Assembly (NCBI GenBank): GCA_025331565.1
Contig: JAFREQ010000014.1
Location: 9,070,501-9,134,500, forward strand
Direction of reading: 5' to 3'
Origin: Holacanthus passer
Lineage: Eukaryota; Chordata; Actinopteri; Pomacanthidae
Length of the DNA: 64,000 bases
This document shows, piece by piece, positions 51,901-63,801 of the stretch. The number at the start of each line of letters is the position of its first letter. Within the stretch, counting starts at the first letter, position 1. The translations under genes and the position numbers were made by a program. The notes below the pieces were generated by a model. That model was not told where the DNA came from. It saw only the letters and a program-made list of their open reading frames with translations, and ran no database searches.

Positions 51901-52853
51901 TGCAGGACTGAAGGGAAAGAGTCAGGGGAATGGTGTGACCTTAAGCGTGGCAGAACCCTCCACAAATGGCCTGAGTAAAGGCCAAGTTAACTGGGCTTAC
52001 CAGCATGACCCAAACACGTCAGACTCCGACTCAGACACGGCTTGCCACGGTGACGACACCATCACCCAGGTGTCACGCCACGCTGACGAGGAAAAGGAAA
52101 GGAAGTCAGGAACCCACAGCATCATCTTGGACATTTCCACAACCAGCTTTGTGGACACGGTCGCTGTGAAGACCTTGAAAAATGTATGTGTGCTGAATAA
52201 GTGAATGAGGGACGAGAGAGGTCGTGCGTGCTCGTCAACATTTTTTTAAAAGAAGACAAAAACAAACCTAATCTAATTTTTTTTCTCTCAGATATTCAGG
52301 GACTTTGGAGAGATTGAGTTGGACGTCTATCTTGCAGGCTGCCAAGGTGAGTGGCACACCAGACAAAACAGAGACAAAGTTGATGTACTCAATACAGACT
52401 CAAGGCACTGAAGCTTTAGATAATGAATGCGTCAAGGTCCCAGCCTCACTGGCGCCACACTGTTCCCTGCCGGACACGTCAGTCACACATAAATATTTAT
52501 TTCTATAATCACAAAACGCTCTCCGCCTCATGCATTCATAAGGCCACTCATTGTCATGCATGCTTTTCTGCGTGTGGTCAAATATTAGGATGCGTCGTGG
52601 AGCAGCTGGAGTCTGCAGATTTCTTCTCAGAGTCCATCCCAAAGAGCAGGCTGTTTGTCACAGTGCATGATGCAGTGCTTCATATTCTCCACAAACTGGG
52701 GAGCGCAGACTTCGTACTTGTGAGTTCATCGCTGTGATATTAGCCACATTTCTGAGCTCTCTCATCTTCACTTATTACTTGTCATTGCTTTAATACATTC
52801 TGAAATGAGTCTTTCTCATTTTCCAGGACGTGTCCTGCACCACTCAGATGTAA
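42989..52853 (+). CDS. slc26a6: SLC26A6-like anion exchanger (SulP/STAS)
   Basis: SLC26A6 proteins exchange Cl-, HCO3-, oxalate and sulfate across apical epithelial membranes. Exons: 42989-43134, 43966-44105, 44600-44710, 44816-44988, 45249-45416, 46762-46914, 47515-47597, 48277-48424, 49839-49952, 50059-50136, 50265-50360, 50465-50571, 50677-50746, 51368-51460, 51609-51719, 51827-52183, 52292-52346, 52589-52719, 52827-52853. All phases agree: 786 codons. An in-frame TAG at 42944-42946 supports this start; ATG at 42995 is an alternative. The transporter core spans about residues 60-505 (LPQGMAYALLASLPPVFG, SEPLVRGYTT, VDSNQELVALGLSN, SRSLVQESTGG); the last two favour A6 over A3/A4. Sequons near residues 158 and 161 sit in the loop glycosylated in human SLC26A6. 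STAS starts near 530 and is split by a Lys-rich then acidic insert at about 575-690. The C-terminus TTQM fits a class I PDZ ligand. Fish may have several A6 paralogues; which one is unclear. Confidence 0.9.
44171..44580. mobile_element. MITE-like element with long inverted ends, slc26a6 intron 2
   Basis: The left part reads TTTAAAGGAACAGTTGGACA and then CTTTCTTGCCGAGAAG...ATTGATACCACTCTC. The right part, reversed, reads CTTAAAGATGAACTTATTAG and then CTTTCTTGCATAGAG...ATTGATATG. The two halves are diverged inverted copies. The interior resembles a common percomorph dispersed repeat also seen at 30803-31033. Confidence 0.6.
45511..45571. repeat. GATAA-tailed interspersed repeat, slc26a6 intron 5
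   Basis: AATTTCCCCACTGTGG followed by TTATCTTATCTTATCTCATC is the reverse complement of the repeat at 744-838. Confidence 0.5.
46987..46999 (+). promoter_or_regulatory. Candidate CTCF-type motif, slc26a6 intron 6
   Basis: CCAGCAGGGGGCA is a full match to the CTCF core. Motif match only; binding is not shown. Confidence 0.4.
47055..47450. mobile_element. Abundant teleost MITE-like repeat, slc26a6 intron 6
   Basis: The left part contains GATGCTGTGTAAAACATAAA and the right part contains TTTTTACACAGCATG, its inverted partner. The middle carries GGGACAGGAGCAACAAAAGA and CACCTGTTTGGATCATTCCA, phrases I recognise from a very common fish dispersed element. There is no coding capacity. Confidence 0.6.
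47627..47676. repeat. (GT)n microsatellite just downstream of the slc26a6 exon 7 donor
   Basis: Starts about 30 bases after the donor at 47598. It contains interruptions and a second GTGAGT-like string that could compete as a donor. Confidence 0.9.
50940..51065. repeat. Dispersed teleost repeat fragment (copy B), slc26a6 intron 13
   Basis: ACTACTGGATGGATTACCAT and nearby sequence match the family at 37855-37995 and 59125-59225. The upstream stretch from about 50810 (GGTTGGTTCACCCAAATT) may belong to the same or an adjoining repeat. Confidence 0.4.
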
Positions 52854-54104
52854 CCAGCAGGGGTCAGACAGTTCCAACTCCATTCTTCCTCCCCCTCCTT
52901 CTCAGGGCTGCTGGCTGTTTCATTGCTCACCATTGGTCATCACCGTCTCCCCCCGCCCCCTTCGGCGGGGGAGCTTGCACCACCTTGACATGGCGGCTGG
53001 TTGCCATGGAAATACGGGGAGCCGTTGCTATGACAACAGGCTTTTTATGATATGTCTAATGAGACACCAGCAATACGTCATTGTGGCTGTGTGGTGTGTG
53101 TGAGACAGAGGAGGGGAGGGGGCGGTGAGTGGGAGAATGTAACACTGGACTAATAAGGGTCTGTATTTATAGCCTCTGTGAGAGAGTAGAGAGTGAGTGA
53201 AAGGTTGACTGTAAGGGGAAACTCATATGTGAGAGGTGTTGCTATAAACAGGTGGGCCATCATGTGCCTGCGTATGTCTGTCTGTCAGTTGATATTCTTG
53301 AACCAGTGCAGTTGGCCCACCTGTTCTTTTAGAAAAGGAAATCCAAATGTCTTCCACAACAACTCAATAAAATGTAAATATTTGTCATTGATATGGTCGG
53401 GCCGTTCCCTCCGGGAGGAGTTCTCCATCCTTCCGCTCATTTGCTCCAAAAGCCAAAAGAATGAGCTGAATTGCAAATATGGTGTAATGGGTGTCACGTT
53501 TAAAAAAGAGCAGGTTTTAAGCACAATGTAGGTGTATTTATAGACGGTACTCGCACGTCTGATTCCTCTGACATCTTGAGCTCCCTTCTATTTTTGGGAT
53601 GCAGTGTCATGTTATCATCTGCTCTGAGTCTAAACACTGTATTGTACTATACACTGTATGTTTGCCTTGTATTGAATTGATTTGGATAACCCACCAAGAA
53701 ATTTGGTCCCAGCCAGAAAAATGTTTTTTACTTTTGAAAATACAGTGTTTGAAAAATGTTTAAAAGCCCTGCAAGAAGGGTCCATTTTCTGTATGTGTGT
53801 GATAAAATGGACAAACAAGTTTCCTAAACATATTAGCTTCTGAGTGTTTTTCCTGCAGAAAACACTCACATCTGTAGTAGGGATCCTTAAATTATTGGCT
53901 AACCACGTCAATACAATACCAAGTGCTGCAAATACTAAAACATATTTCCTTGTAAGTGCTTATTGCTCACTGATTAAACTTCCAGTTGAAATTTTTGACT
54001 AACTAATGAGTTTATTTAGTTTTTTTATACAGACGTGTAATATGTGCATATTTTAATGTGATTGAACGCTTTTTGTACATATAGTATCTATTGTGCGTTA
54101 TTTG

Positions 54105-54110
54105 AATAAA
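54105..54110 (+). other. Candidate poly(A) signal of slc26a6
   Basis: AATAAA about 1.25 kb after the stop codon. An earlier AATAAA at 53366-53371 could give a shorter 3' UTR. Confidence 0.45.
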
Positions 54111-54407
54111 GTATGAATGAGACCATGTAAAAAAAGAGTCATAAATACACATTGCTTCCATCGTTACCTGGTCATTTATTGCTTCTTTCCTGACATTGCA
54201 TCAATTCTCTTTCCCCTCCCCACAACCCAGTCTCCTGCTCTTTGCACAACTCAGTCTAAAGTTTCTCTCCTTCTTTTAAGGTGGAAATACTGATCATCAT
54301 CCCCTCCAAATATTGTTAACACTGATTCACGGACTCTACAATACACTGGATACTTAAGTTAGTTCATAACACACAGCTGGAAGTGGTGATGCATTGTCTC
54401 CTTTTGA

Positions 54408-54447
54408 TTTTTTTTTTTTTTTTTTTTTTTAACAAATGAAATTTATT
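54408..54447 (-). other. Candidate slc6a8 poly(A) signal and adjoining A-tract
   Basis: Read on the minus strand, AATAAA at 54447-54442 is followed within 12 bases by a run of 23 A (54430-54408). It is the first such signal after the slc6a8 stop and implies a 3' UTR of about 0.66 kb. Confidence 0.5.
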
Positions 54448-55104
54448 TTTGTACAGTTATTTGAGAGAACAGAATACAATGGCCGAAGGCAATGTCACAT
54501 GTAAATGAGGACACCACTGCCAGAGTCCAACACACCCTGTGTCTTAGAGACACATGCGCACGCTCACACACATACAGATACACAGGTGCATCTACACACA
54601 TTCAGACTGTGACGTATCAGCAGCAGATATAAGGTCTTTCATTTAGAAAGCTTCATCAGGATCTTTTACAATTCTGCCCGTTCAGCACAAATAAGTATGA
54701 CATGTTGGGACGGATGAGGCTGTTGAAACCCAGACAGATAGAGGCACAGAAAGGGAAGATATCACAACTACACCGGACACATCACACTCACAGAACGAGA
54801 CGGGACAGCACAAAGGCAAGGAGCAGAAAGAGAGGGGAGAGTCAGCGAGGTAGAGTCAGAAAGCAGAGCAGAGGGTGTATCAGCATGTGATGACTGTATG
54901 GGTGTGTTTCAGTTCTCCTCCCATCTAATCTTTGGTCCATTTGTCCAGGGTTTTTTCCGTAGTTTTAAAATGTGGGGTGCGTATCCAATCAGCACTTTGC
55001 TCTGACCAGGCCTGTGTGGTGTGCATGTACTTTGTGTAGTTTGTGTACGTGTGTGCTGATGTCAAGGGTGACCTTGGCTCTGTGTTCTGTGGGGGGTCAG
55101 CTCG

Positions 55105-58100
55105 TCAGATGACACTTTCAAAGAGCAGCGTGCTCTTGGTTTCTGCGGGGGGCAGCAGTTTGGCCTCGCTCTCCGGGGCCAGGTACTCCAGGTGATGTCT
55201 ACCCCAAACTGGGGTGGTCAGGTGCTGCCATCGCTACATGGAGAAAGACAAGGGCACAGAGATGATGAGCTGTTTATTAGGCAGATGCTTGAGCCTTCTC
55301 TAATGACCCTTCTCTAATGAGTGATGAAGAAATCAGCAAACCAAATAACCGACAGGAGAGGGAGGGCGGTATCCAAGGGGACACATTTCTACTGATTACA
55401 AGCAGAAACAGATGCACAAGAGAATGTGGCATACTGACCTCCCGCAAAGATCCTTTGCAGCGCAGTAGCTTGTAGAGAACGGTGAGGGGGATACAGAGCA
55501 TGGAGGACAGGGCCAATGCCCAGCCAAGCACTTCGCCCCACAAGGGGTAAGTGTACACTGTGTTGTAGGTCAGGGGCTTGTAGTTCACCACGTGGAACAG
55601 GAACACTGCCTATATGACCAAAAATGTTAGCTGTGTGCAACTGGCGTGTTAAACTTTTAGAAAAACACACAGAGCAGCACTTACCACACAGACAAAAGGC
55701 GTGATGTAAGACCAGCACCACTTCATGTAGGGCAGGGGCTGATAGCCGATCATACGAGCCACGTCGTCCATGAAACGGTCTGCGCCTGAAAGAAATAACA
55801 TGAGAATGTTGTGATAATGCATCGAACTGAGTGGTTTGTGATGTGCGTATTGTAATTATGCGGTATGTCTCACCATAGACCCATGCAATCACCACACACT
55901 CCCAGAAGGCCTGCCACAGCAGAGTGATGCCACTGGCAGAGTAGTAGTCAAACAGCTGGAAGACATACATCCCTCCCTGACAGAAACAGAAAGAGCAGTC
56001 AGCATCAAGACCACCCTGTTAATACTTTATGTGTGACCTATTTCCAGCCTTGTCGCCACAGTTTAGGCTTTTATCCCAGTTCATTCCTGGCAATGGTTTC
56101 CTGTACCCAGTTAAGCATTAGGTGCCTAATCCATGTATTTTAAAGAAACTTTCGCATAATTGTCTGTTAGCAAAACAATCTCAAGCTCAGGTGAGAGGCT
56201 CTTGCCTTTTATCTTGTTTCTGAACGACATTGTTGAAGTTTGTTGTGCTATAATCAGCTATAATCAGCCTCTAAATGCCTGTGTATCCCACCTGATTCTT
56301 AAGAAAACCAAACTCTAGGAAATCCTCACTGTACCTCTGTGACCATGGACATGTCGATGAGGAAGCAGATGACACAGCAGATGGCCGCTACCACCTCTCG
56401 CCGCAGGGAGCCCATGGCGGATTTAGGGGGTAGCATATCCATGATTCCCGTTATCAAACCCTCTACCCCTACGAACTGAATAAAAAAAGAGTAAAGAGAC
56501 AATGAGAGAGAGAAAAAGTGAGTGAGAGAGCAAGACGCACAGATGAGGCAAGTTCAATCTGAAACATGCTTCTCACTCTGTCAACATTTGCATTGTTATC
56601 TACCAATACAATATGTGCATGTAACCTTAATGTGTTCAACTCTGAAAAACACATAAAGTAAGTAAAATGATCCAACAAGCTCAATCAATTAGCATATGTC
56701 CGATACACTGTACTGCAGATGTGCCTGACATGTAATGGAGATTTTGCAGGTGAGCATATTGGCTCAGACTCAGACACCACTCCTCACTCTCCCTATGGAA
56801 GAATGTTTACAGAAACATATTTAAACCTCCAGAATGAGTTTTAGAGGATTACAGCTGTGTAGCTATTTTTACATCATTTACCAGAAATGGCAGCATACGC
56901 ATGGCCAATGTGGCTATGGCAGGAAAAAGAGAGAGGTGGAGGAGAAGAAATGAGGGAGAGAATGGAAAGGGAGAGTAAATGAATGGATTGGAGAGTAGAC
57001 AGACGCTCTCTGTGTGAATCAGACAGAAGCTCATTGACAAATCCCTGGGCTGTAAAACAATGGATGTAGGCACTGGCTCAAACAGACACACAACAAACAG
57101 GCTGCTAAGAAATGCAATGCTAAAACTGGACGTGATGTATCTCAACTGTTTCTGTCGAACTTGAGTGAGAGGAAGTGAGAGAGGAAAAAAAAATGTAGAT
57201 CAGCTATCTATTCGACATAAAGTGCTACAGAATCGAGAAGATGGCAAAATAAAAAAGCAGGTCATACCTTCATTTAACATGGATCTTCCTCTAATGCATT
57301 TAAAAGTGTATATAGACAACCAACTCCAATGTGTCAGTAAGCAGTATTACCTGGCTGTCCAGCCCCAGTATGAGCAACATAAAGAAGAAAAGTGCAGCCC
57401 AGAGCGGCGCCAGAGGCATCAGAGTCACAGCCTTGGGGTAGGCTATAAAGGCCAGGCCTGGACCTGCACATTAATAAACAGAGTCAGAAGCAGAGCATCA
57501 AGGGAATATAGCTCTTACTGTCAATACCCAGCTCGTTTCACTTGGTTTTAGGCAGCCAATTTGCGGGGAAGCTGTATTCTTACCACTCTCAGCTACCTTA
57601 CTGATGTCCACGCCTTGCTCTGCAGCCATGAAGCCCAGCACAGAGAACACCACAAAGCCTGCAAAGAAACTGGTTCCGCTGTTAATGATAGCCAGCAAGA
57701 ATGCATCCCTACAGAGAAATACAGAGAGAAGAAGAGGGGAACAGAGAAAGAAGGGGGAAACAGAACAGAGAGAAAGACATTGTGAGAAAAAGATGCACTA
57801 TAATATGCTGTAACATGAAGCTCATGTAAGATACTCAAGACAAACATTGGCGGCAGAATGTTGAATGGGGGGGATCAATAGCCATTTCTCTGAAAGCTGC
57901 GGCTGTCTTTGTCGTTGGCAGGTAGAGAGCAGAGAGCAAATAAGCCAATGTCTGTCTCAATGTCTGAGACAGGAACGAGTGAAAGGAAAACCTCCATTGA
58001 TGACTTGCTACATATAAATACTGAATATCTAACACGATATTAACGCATGTTGGGAGATCTAATTCTCATTTAAGTATGAAGTCAACAACATCCCTGTGAT

Positions 58101-61100
58101 CTGGTCAACATAGCAATGAATGACCTTCTGTTTATCCTGACAAGTCAAGTGTAGCTGGCAACACTGGCCAAGAATCCTTTCTGATATGAAGAATGTATAA
58201 ACAAGAGTTGCACCATAATGATTATTATAACACGGTTGCAGCTGTGTTCAGAAGCAGCCTCCACTCAGTGTCAATAGGCTCTATCAATTTGAAACAGTAC
58301 TTAGAGGAATGCTTATGGATATGCATAATCAAAACAAGTCAGAGTGAGTGTTTGGGTTAAGAACGCAGTCCATATCAAGACCACAATTATTAAACAAGAC
58401 TAAAAGTCTATAGCCCACAAGCAGCCTTGACACTTCCTGTTGAAATGTTAAATTTTGCGTTAGGGTCGTGAAGATGTTACATAAATCAAAAGTGTTTATC
58501 TACTATAGAAAGGAGATTTTAGACTGAGCTTGTCAGGCGCAGCTCTACACGGCCAGACAAGACTCAGCTTTCATCAGTCTAAGGGTCAGTTATACTGGAA
58601 AAGAAGTGGTTTGTACAATGTGTTGTCTGACTATGTCTGAAATCAGAAGTGTTTAGGCGGACTGTGGATGTATGACATTGTTTAAATATGGGGACAACAC
58701 GTATTCAGACAATTTCTCCTGGAAAACACTGATAGTGTTGCACTTGGTTGTTCACATGAAAAGTAACAAGAATGTGAGCAAGAGAGAGAAGTTAAATCCT
58801 CAATTCTCACCTCTGTACAGCTGGCCAATCACTGTGTGAATTGGGTGAGAATGTCGGATTGATGGTTTTGGAAATTTAGAGAAACCAACTCCTAAATCAG
58901 ACTTCAAAATGGTGTACGGGGAGGGGCTTTCCAAAGCTATTCAACCATCTGCTGACAGAGTATACTGACCGCTTAAGGTATATTACTTTACTTACCTTTG
59001 GCTCACCTCTGCTTTGAGCTGAATGCTAACATTAGTGTGCTATGAGGTAAATATTAATGTGTAAACAACTATTGGATGCTATCATTCTGATGTTTAGCAT
59101 GTAACATTTACTATTCTATCATGCAGCTTTAACATGTGAAGTTTCAATGTATCAAAACTCATGGCAATCTATCCAGTGGCTCAAGACATTTCACCAACAG
59201 ATGGACAGACTGGCATTGTGATTCCCAAAGCTAAACCTGTAGCAAGGCTAAAAAAAAAAGACATATGAAGTCAAGCTATTTGGTTTGGAAACAAGTGAAC
59301 AAGACCCAAACTTGAGTTTTGAGCTCAAAATGTACTATACATTGCATTTGCAAGCAGCTTATAGACACATCTCTACAGCTATTCAAGCTATTCCCGGCCT
59401 ACTCCAAGTGTGTGTGAGAAACAGAGCTGAGCTAACATACCTCGGAATCTGAACTCATCTTTCAACTTCCAATTAAGGTCAAGGCAGAGAAAATGTCAGA
59501 TGACAGGATATTCATGAGGCTCCTCCTATTATGGGCATTCCAAATATGCAAGCAAGGGCTGACATTTACAAAAAAATATCCCTATCACCGTTATGGAGCT
59601 AACTACCTTGTAAAGGTCTTATGTTTACTTATCTGTCTGTTGAGGGTAAACAAATCCAAGCTCATCAACCAGCCTACAAAAACAGTAACAGTGAGGCCAA
59701 GTCCTGCCAGAAACAGACAATGTAACTCAAGTCTGCACTCCAAAACTTTGTTAAGGATCTAACTGGCCTTTTTATTGTTCCAGTTAATTAAAAAACAAAC
59801 AAACAAACAAAAAAAAACATACTGGAATACTGGATTGCCCAAAAATGAAATAGAGCTTGTCGCATATTCAGGCCTTGAGGACACTGCTATTATTCTTCTT
59901 GGCAACCTATTTGCTTCTATTTTGATCAGGGAGGGAAATTACTTTATATCTGAAATCTGAGTGCATGGAAGCCTTTGGGCCTTCGACCATAATTCCTGGC
60001 ACACTCATAAAGTGAATCTAAGTCTAATGGTTGTTTGGGCGGCCAAAGAATAGCACCGGTCTTACAATACCACATTCAACACAATTAAAAGAGTGTTTTT
60101 GAGACTTTAAAGACAGACTGAAAGACAGGCTGAAAGAAAGCATATGTGTCTATATTTATCTTTATTTATTTAGATTATTCTTATAATTATGGAAAAAATA
60201 ACCCAGATTAACCACACTCTGTGATGCCCCTTGACCCCATACGTCAACATACAACCATCCAAAATAGCTTTGTGAACATGATGGAAGCAGATGACTAAAG
60301 GCTCCTTGGCCCAGAGAATGGAAAATTGACATTTAAAAAATGTCTAAATGGAACTATTGATACTGTTCTGTATTTCAAGCCTTAAATATCACCTCAAAGC
60401 AAGGCACTTAACTGTGAGGCCCTATCTAGCACAGCCCCTGATGCTATCGTGAGCAACCAGATGGAGTAAATCTATCTGTGACAGATTAACCAACTCAATC
60501 GCCTTAAAATTTAAATCACCTTGAAAGCTTATAGTGTCTATTCATTGATTCATGACTCATCCATCAATGTATTTATGCTTAAACTCACTGGTAACAGTTG
60601 TTATGGAAGCGGTTGTAGCTGCCCAGCGCAGTCAGGGCACCCAGTCCGATGGCATAGGAGAAGAAAATCTGAGTGCCGGCATCAATCCACACCTATCACA
60701 AACGGAATAGTCTGAGTAATGTTTGACAATCTGTTGACCTGTGTTTCTTAGATGTTGAAATCTGTCATTTTCTTGTCACCACACTGCTACAGACAAATGT
60801 GCAGCTTTTGCAATCATAAGTCACACCTGTGCTTCTCCAAGTTTGGACCAGTCTGGTTTCAGGTAGTAAACAATCCCATCTAAAGCTCCAGGTAGAGTGA
60901 CTCCATGGGCCAAAAGAACGACCAGAACCAGGTAGGGGAACAGAGCCGTGAAGTACACAACCTAAAGAAAGATGGAAAAAGAGAGCTGTGAAGTACACTT
61001 GTAGATACTGCAGGACCAAATTGTAAAGTACACCTGGGGGTGGGGAGGTGGAGCTTGAGCACTACGCATTAGAACTTGCATTAAGAGAAAGTAGAAAACC

Positions 61101-63801
61101 CCACAGTGCTCCCTTAAAACATTTAAACTGTGCACATTACATGAAGTAAGTACATAGAAAAATTCAGTTATATGATGAATATATGATGACATTAACAAGC
61201 TAGCTGCAAAAGTTTAGTGCTTATCAACATGGTCCATCAGACATGGTCAAATGTTTCAATGTAACTGCACCTAAGTATGTTTTTATCACTTTGATTAAGC
61301 AATTACCTGCTTTGCAAATACTCAAGTCTTAAGTAGAAGCCCATTAGGTCCTTCCTGTAGTAGATGTGTAATGGGCCCTGTCATGTTACTTTGAAGAAAA
61401 GGTAGCCTGTAAATGGAAAGCCAGACAATTTGTAAACCTCCTGCAATAGCAGGGGTTTTTGGCAGACCTTTTCAGAAGGTAATCTTTGTCAAGTTATGCT
61501 GAGAAAGCTGCCCCCTGCTACCTAGTAGAAGCACCAATCCTCGCTAAAGCAGTATGGTCAGAGCAAAGTAGTGAGAAAGCACATATTTGCCTTGATCTAG
61601 GGTGAACATGGGCAGAAAAGCCCCTTTCCAGCTCTCAAACATCTACATGGTGGAAAGTTACTAATCGGCTTACAGCTGGCTGGCTGGCTCAATCCTTCAT
61701 TATTTTTTCCCTCACTCTATGAGCTTTGGCTACTCTGGAGACACAAGTATGCAAACACAGACATCTCCATGTGCTACAAAATAAATTATGCATTCATTAT
61801 GCTAATGTATGAGAGCACACACATTTAAAGAATAAGCAGTGGGCATTTTTTTAAGCTACTAAATGGAAGTCACCCTGAACAATGTGTATGTACAATATAA
61901 CATGTATAGGTATAATAGAGATCAATGGATCAGTGGAAGATTAGAGCCTTACGGAAACATTAAGCTGCACATTTACATAAATACACGTGAGAAAACAGGT
62001 AAAATAGCAACTGCACAAATTTGCAAACAATCAAAGAATAAATGTGTGCGTGCTTATACTTGTGTTCATATGTGTTTCAGTCTAGACACTGATCCTCTCA
62101 CTACACCAAAGCTGATTTGGGGGCTGATTTGGGGTTTTGGGGTCATTTGGGGAAGCCATGCAAATATTAATCTGCACCCCGCCATCTCAAACAGTGACAT
62201 GTAACATTCAGAATCATGAATTGTACAGCCAGAAAACACTTTACCTTGCCAGTCGATTTCACTCCTTTCCACATGCAGAAGTAGACAATGATCCAGGTGG
62301 CTATGAGACACAGCACCATCTCATAGCTGATGTCACCAGGCTCGTGCAGACCACCGGACAGACGAAGCACTTTACGTCTGGCAGGGAGAAGACAAAGGTG
62401 CACCCGTTAAACAAAGAAGGTTCAACAGGGTGACTACAACTTGACTTATATTTTGCAAGTCAAACTTATCGTTTATAGGTCTTTTAAATTCCAGATACAT
62501 GCCATAAAAATTAAATATATTTTGTAACTGACATGTCTGCACGACTGGAAACTCTGGGTACATAGTGCACAAATACAGTACAATGTCAAGACCCATAAAA
62601 TTTAACTTGGCAGTAGATGAGTACATCCAATTCTTTATAGGTTGGGGTTTAAATAATAAAATGTATTTTTTAAGACTGTTGACACACTGCCCAGCTCCTC
62701 CATGACAATTCACAGAAAGTAAGGTTGGGTACAGACTGTCAATACTTATGTGATACTGAGTGAATTGCTTTGATACTACTGAGGAGATAATGTTTAGCAA
62801 ACATAAAACTTGTACATGGCTGTTTGCTAAAATGAAAGGTACTGTAATATGTGCAGTGACTTCAACTGGGACCCATGTAACATTAGATATTGTTTGTGTC
62901 TAGTTTTAGCTTTGTGTGTGTGTATATATATATACAGACACACAAACACACATACACATAGGTGATGGTTGATGAAACAAAACTAAACAGTTGAAACAAA
63001 CAACACATTGTGGTAAAAAGATTTATATTTTTTATGTTAGGAAACTGCTATAAGTGTGTATGCCAAGGAGCTAAAAAATTCAACTAAAGATTTTATACTG
63101 TAATGTGCAATGTAGTTTATTGAAAAAAGTATTGCTCAGAAATCAATACTGGCACTGGTATCAAAAATGTTAGAACGGTACTCAGCCCTAGTTCCCAGAC
63201 AAGGTATGACATACTCCCAGAACTCGATGACTGGGGAGCGCATGCCCTCAGCTTCTGCGCAGCTGCTGTTGAGGAGGAACTGGGCTGAGGACAGGTTTAG
63301 AGGGGACGTGGCGGAGAGGAGGTTGGAAGGGGTTGCGGCAGATGATGGCAGCGCCGGCTGGGCAGCACTGCGGTTGTGGCAGGCGCGGCGGAAGTCCTGT
63401 GTACAGTTGGCGGTGTTCCAGGGGTGTCCACACGTAGCCCAGGGCAGCGGGTTGGTGAAGGAGTGGAAGAGAAAGTAGAGGCCCCATACCAGAATCATGA
63501 TGTAGTAGGTGTTACAGAAGAACACTATCACCATCGAGGCCAAGCCCAGACCTGGCAGAGAGGGAGAGCCAGAGGGTGTGTGTTCATTTACAAATCAGAG
63601 AATATGATCTTCAGAGAATATTAATGTATTCTCAGTGTGTCAGACAAACTAACACACAGAGATAGATACCTTTGAAGAGGGGTGCGATGTTCCAGGCAGA
63701 GACCCCTCCCTGCTTCATGAACTGTCCCAGTGCGATCTCCAGGAAGAAGACTGGGATGCCCCCAATGAACACAATCAGCAAGTATGGGATCAGGAAAACC
63801 C
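55105..63801 (-). CDS. slc6a8: Creatine transporter SLC6A8, missing first coding exon(s)
   Basis: SLC6A8 imports creatine with Na+ and Cl- across the plasma membrane. Exons: 63801-63670, 63551-63215, 62377-62245, 60961-60827, 60692-60589, 57708-57584, 57463-57351, 56475-56335, 55976-55874, 55785-55685, 55609-55439, 55233-55105. All are in phase and GT-AG, about 574 codons with the stop. The first visible exon begins in phase 1 at GGVFLIPYLL, so roughly the first 90 residues, including TM1, lie beyond 64000. SLC6A8 rather than taurine or GABA carriers is shown by WKGVKSTGKVVYF, GALDGIVYYLKPDWSKLG, FMAAEQGVDISKVAESG and the end RWQHLTTPVWGRHHLEY...FESVI. The TM3 cysteine of CNTYYIM, which corresponds to human Cys144, is kept. 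Extracellular loop 2 is about 54 residues between WNTANC and RSPVIEFWE, some 30 longer than in the human protein as I recall it, with four N-glycosylation sequons. Confidence 0.92.
59125..59225. repeat. Dispersed teleost repeat fragment (copy C), slc6a8 intron
   Basis: CATGGCAATCTATCCAGTGG and the following CATTTCACC...GACAGACTGGC resemble copies A and B. It lies in the 2.9-kb intron between exons 60692-60589 and 57708-57584, in which I see no coding sequence. Confidence 0.4.

Larger units (their letters stand above)
52854..55104. other. Convergent intergenic region (3' UTRs of slc26a6 and slc6a8)
   Basis: Both flanking genes end here. From their candidate poly(A) signals, the two 3' UTRs would occupy about 52854-54130 (plus) and 54425-55104 (minus), leaving about 300 bases between them. 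No other exon was recognised; short ORFs here are treated as UTR. Confidence 0.55.
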
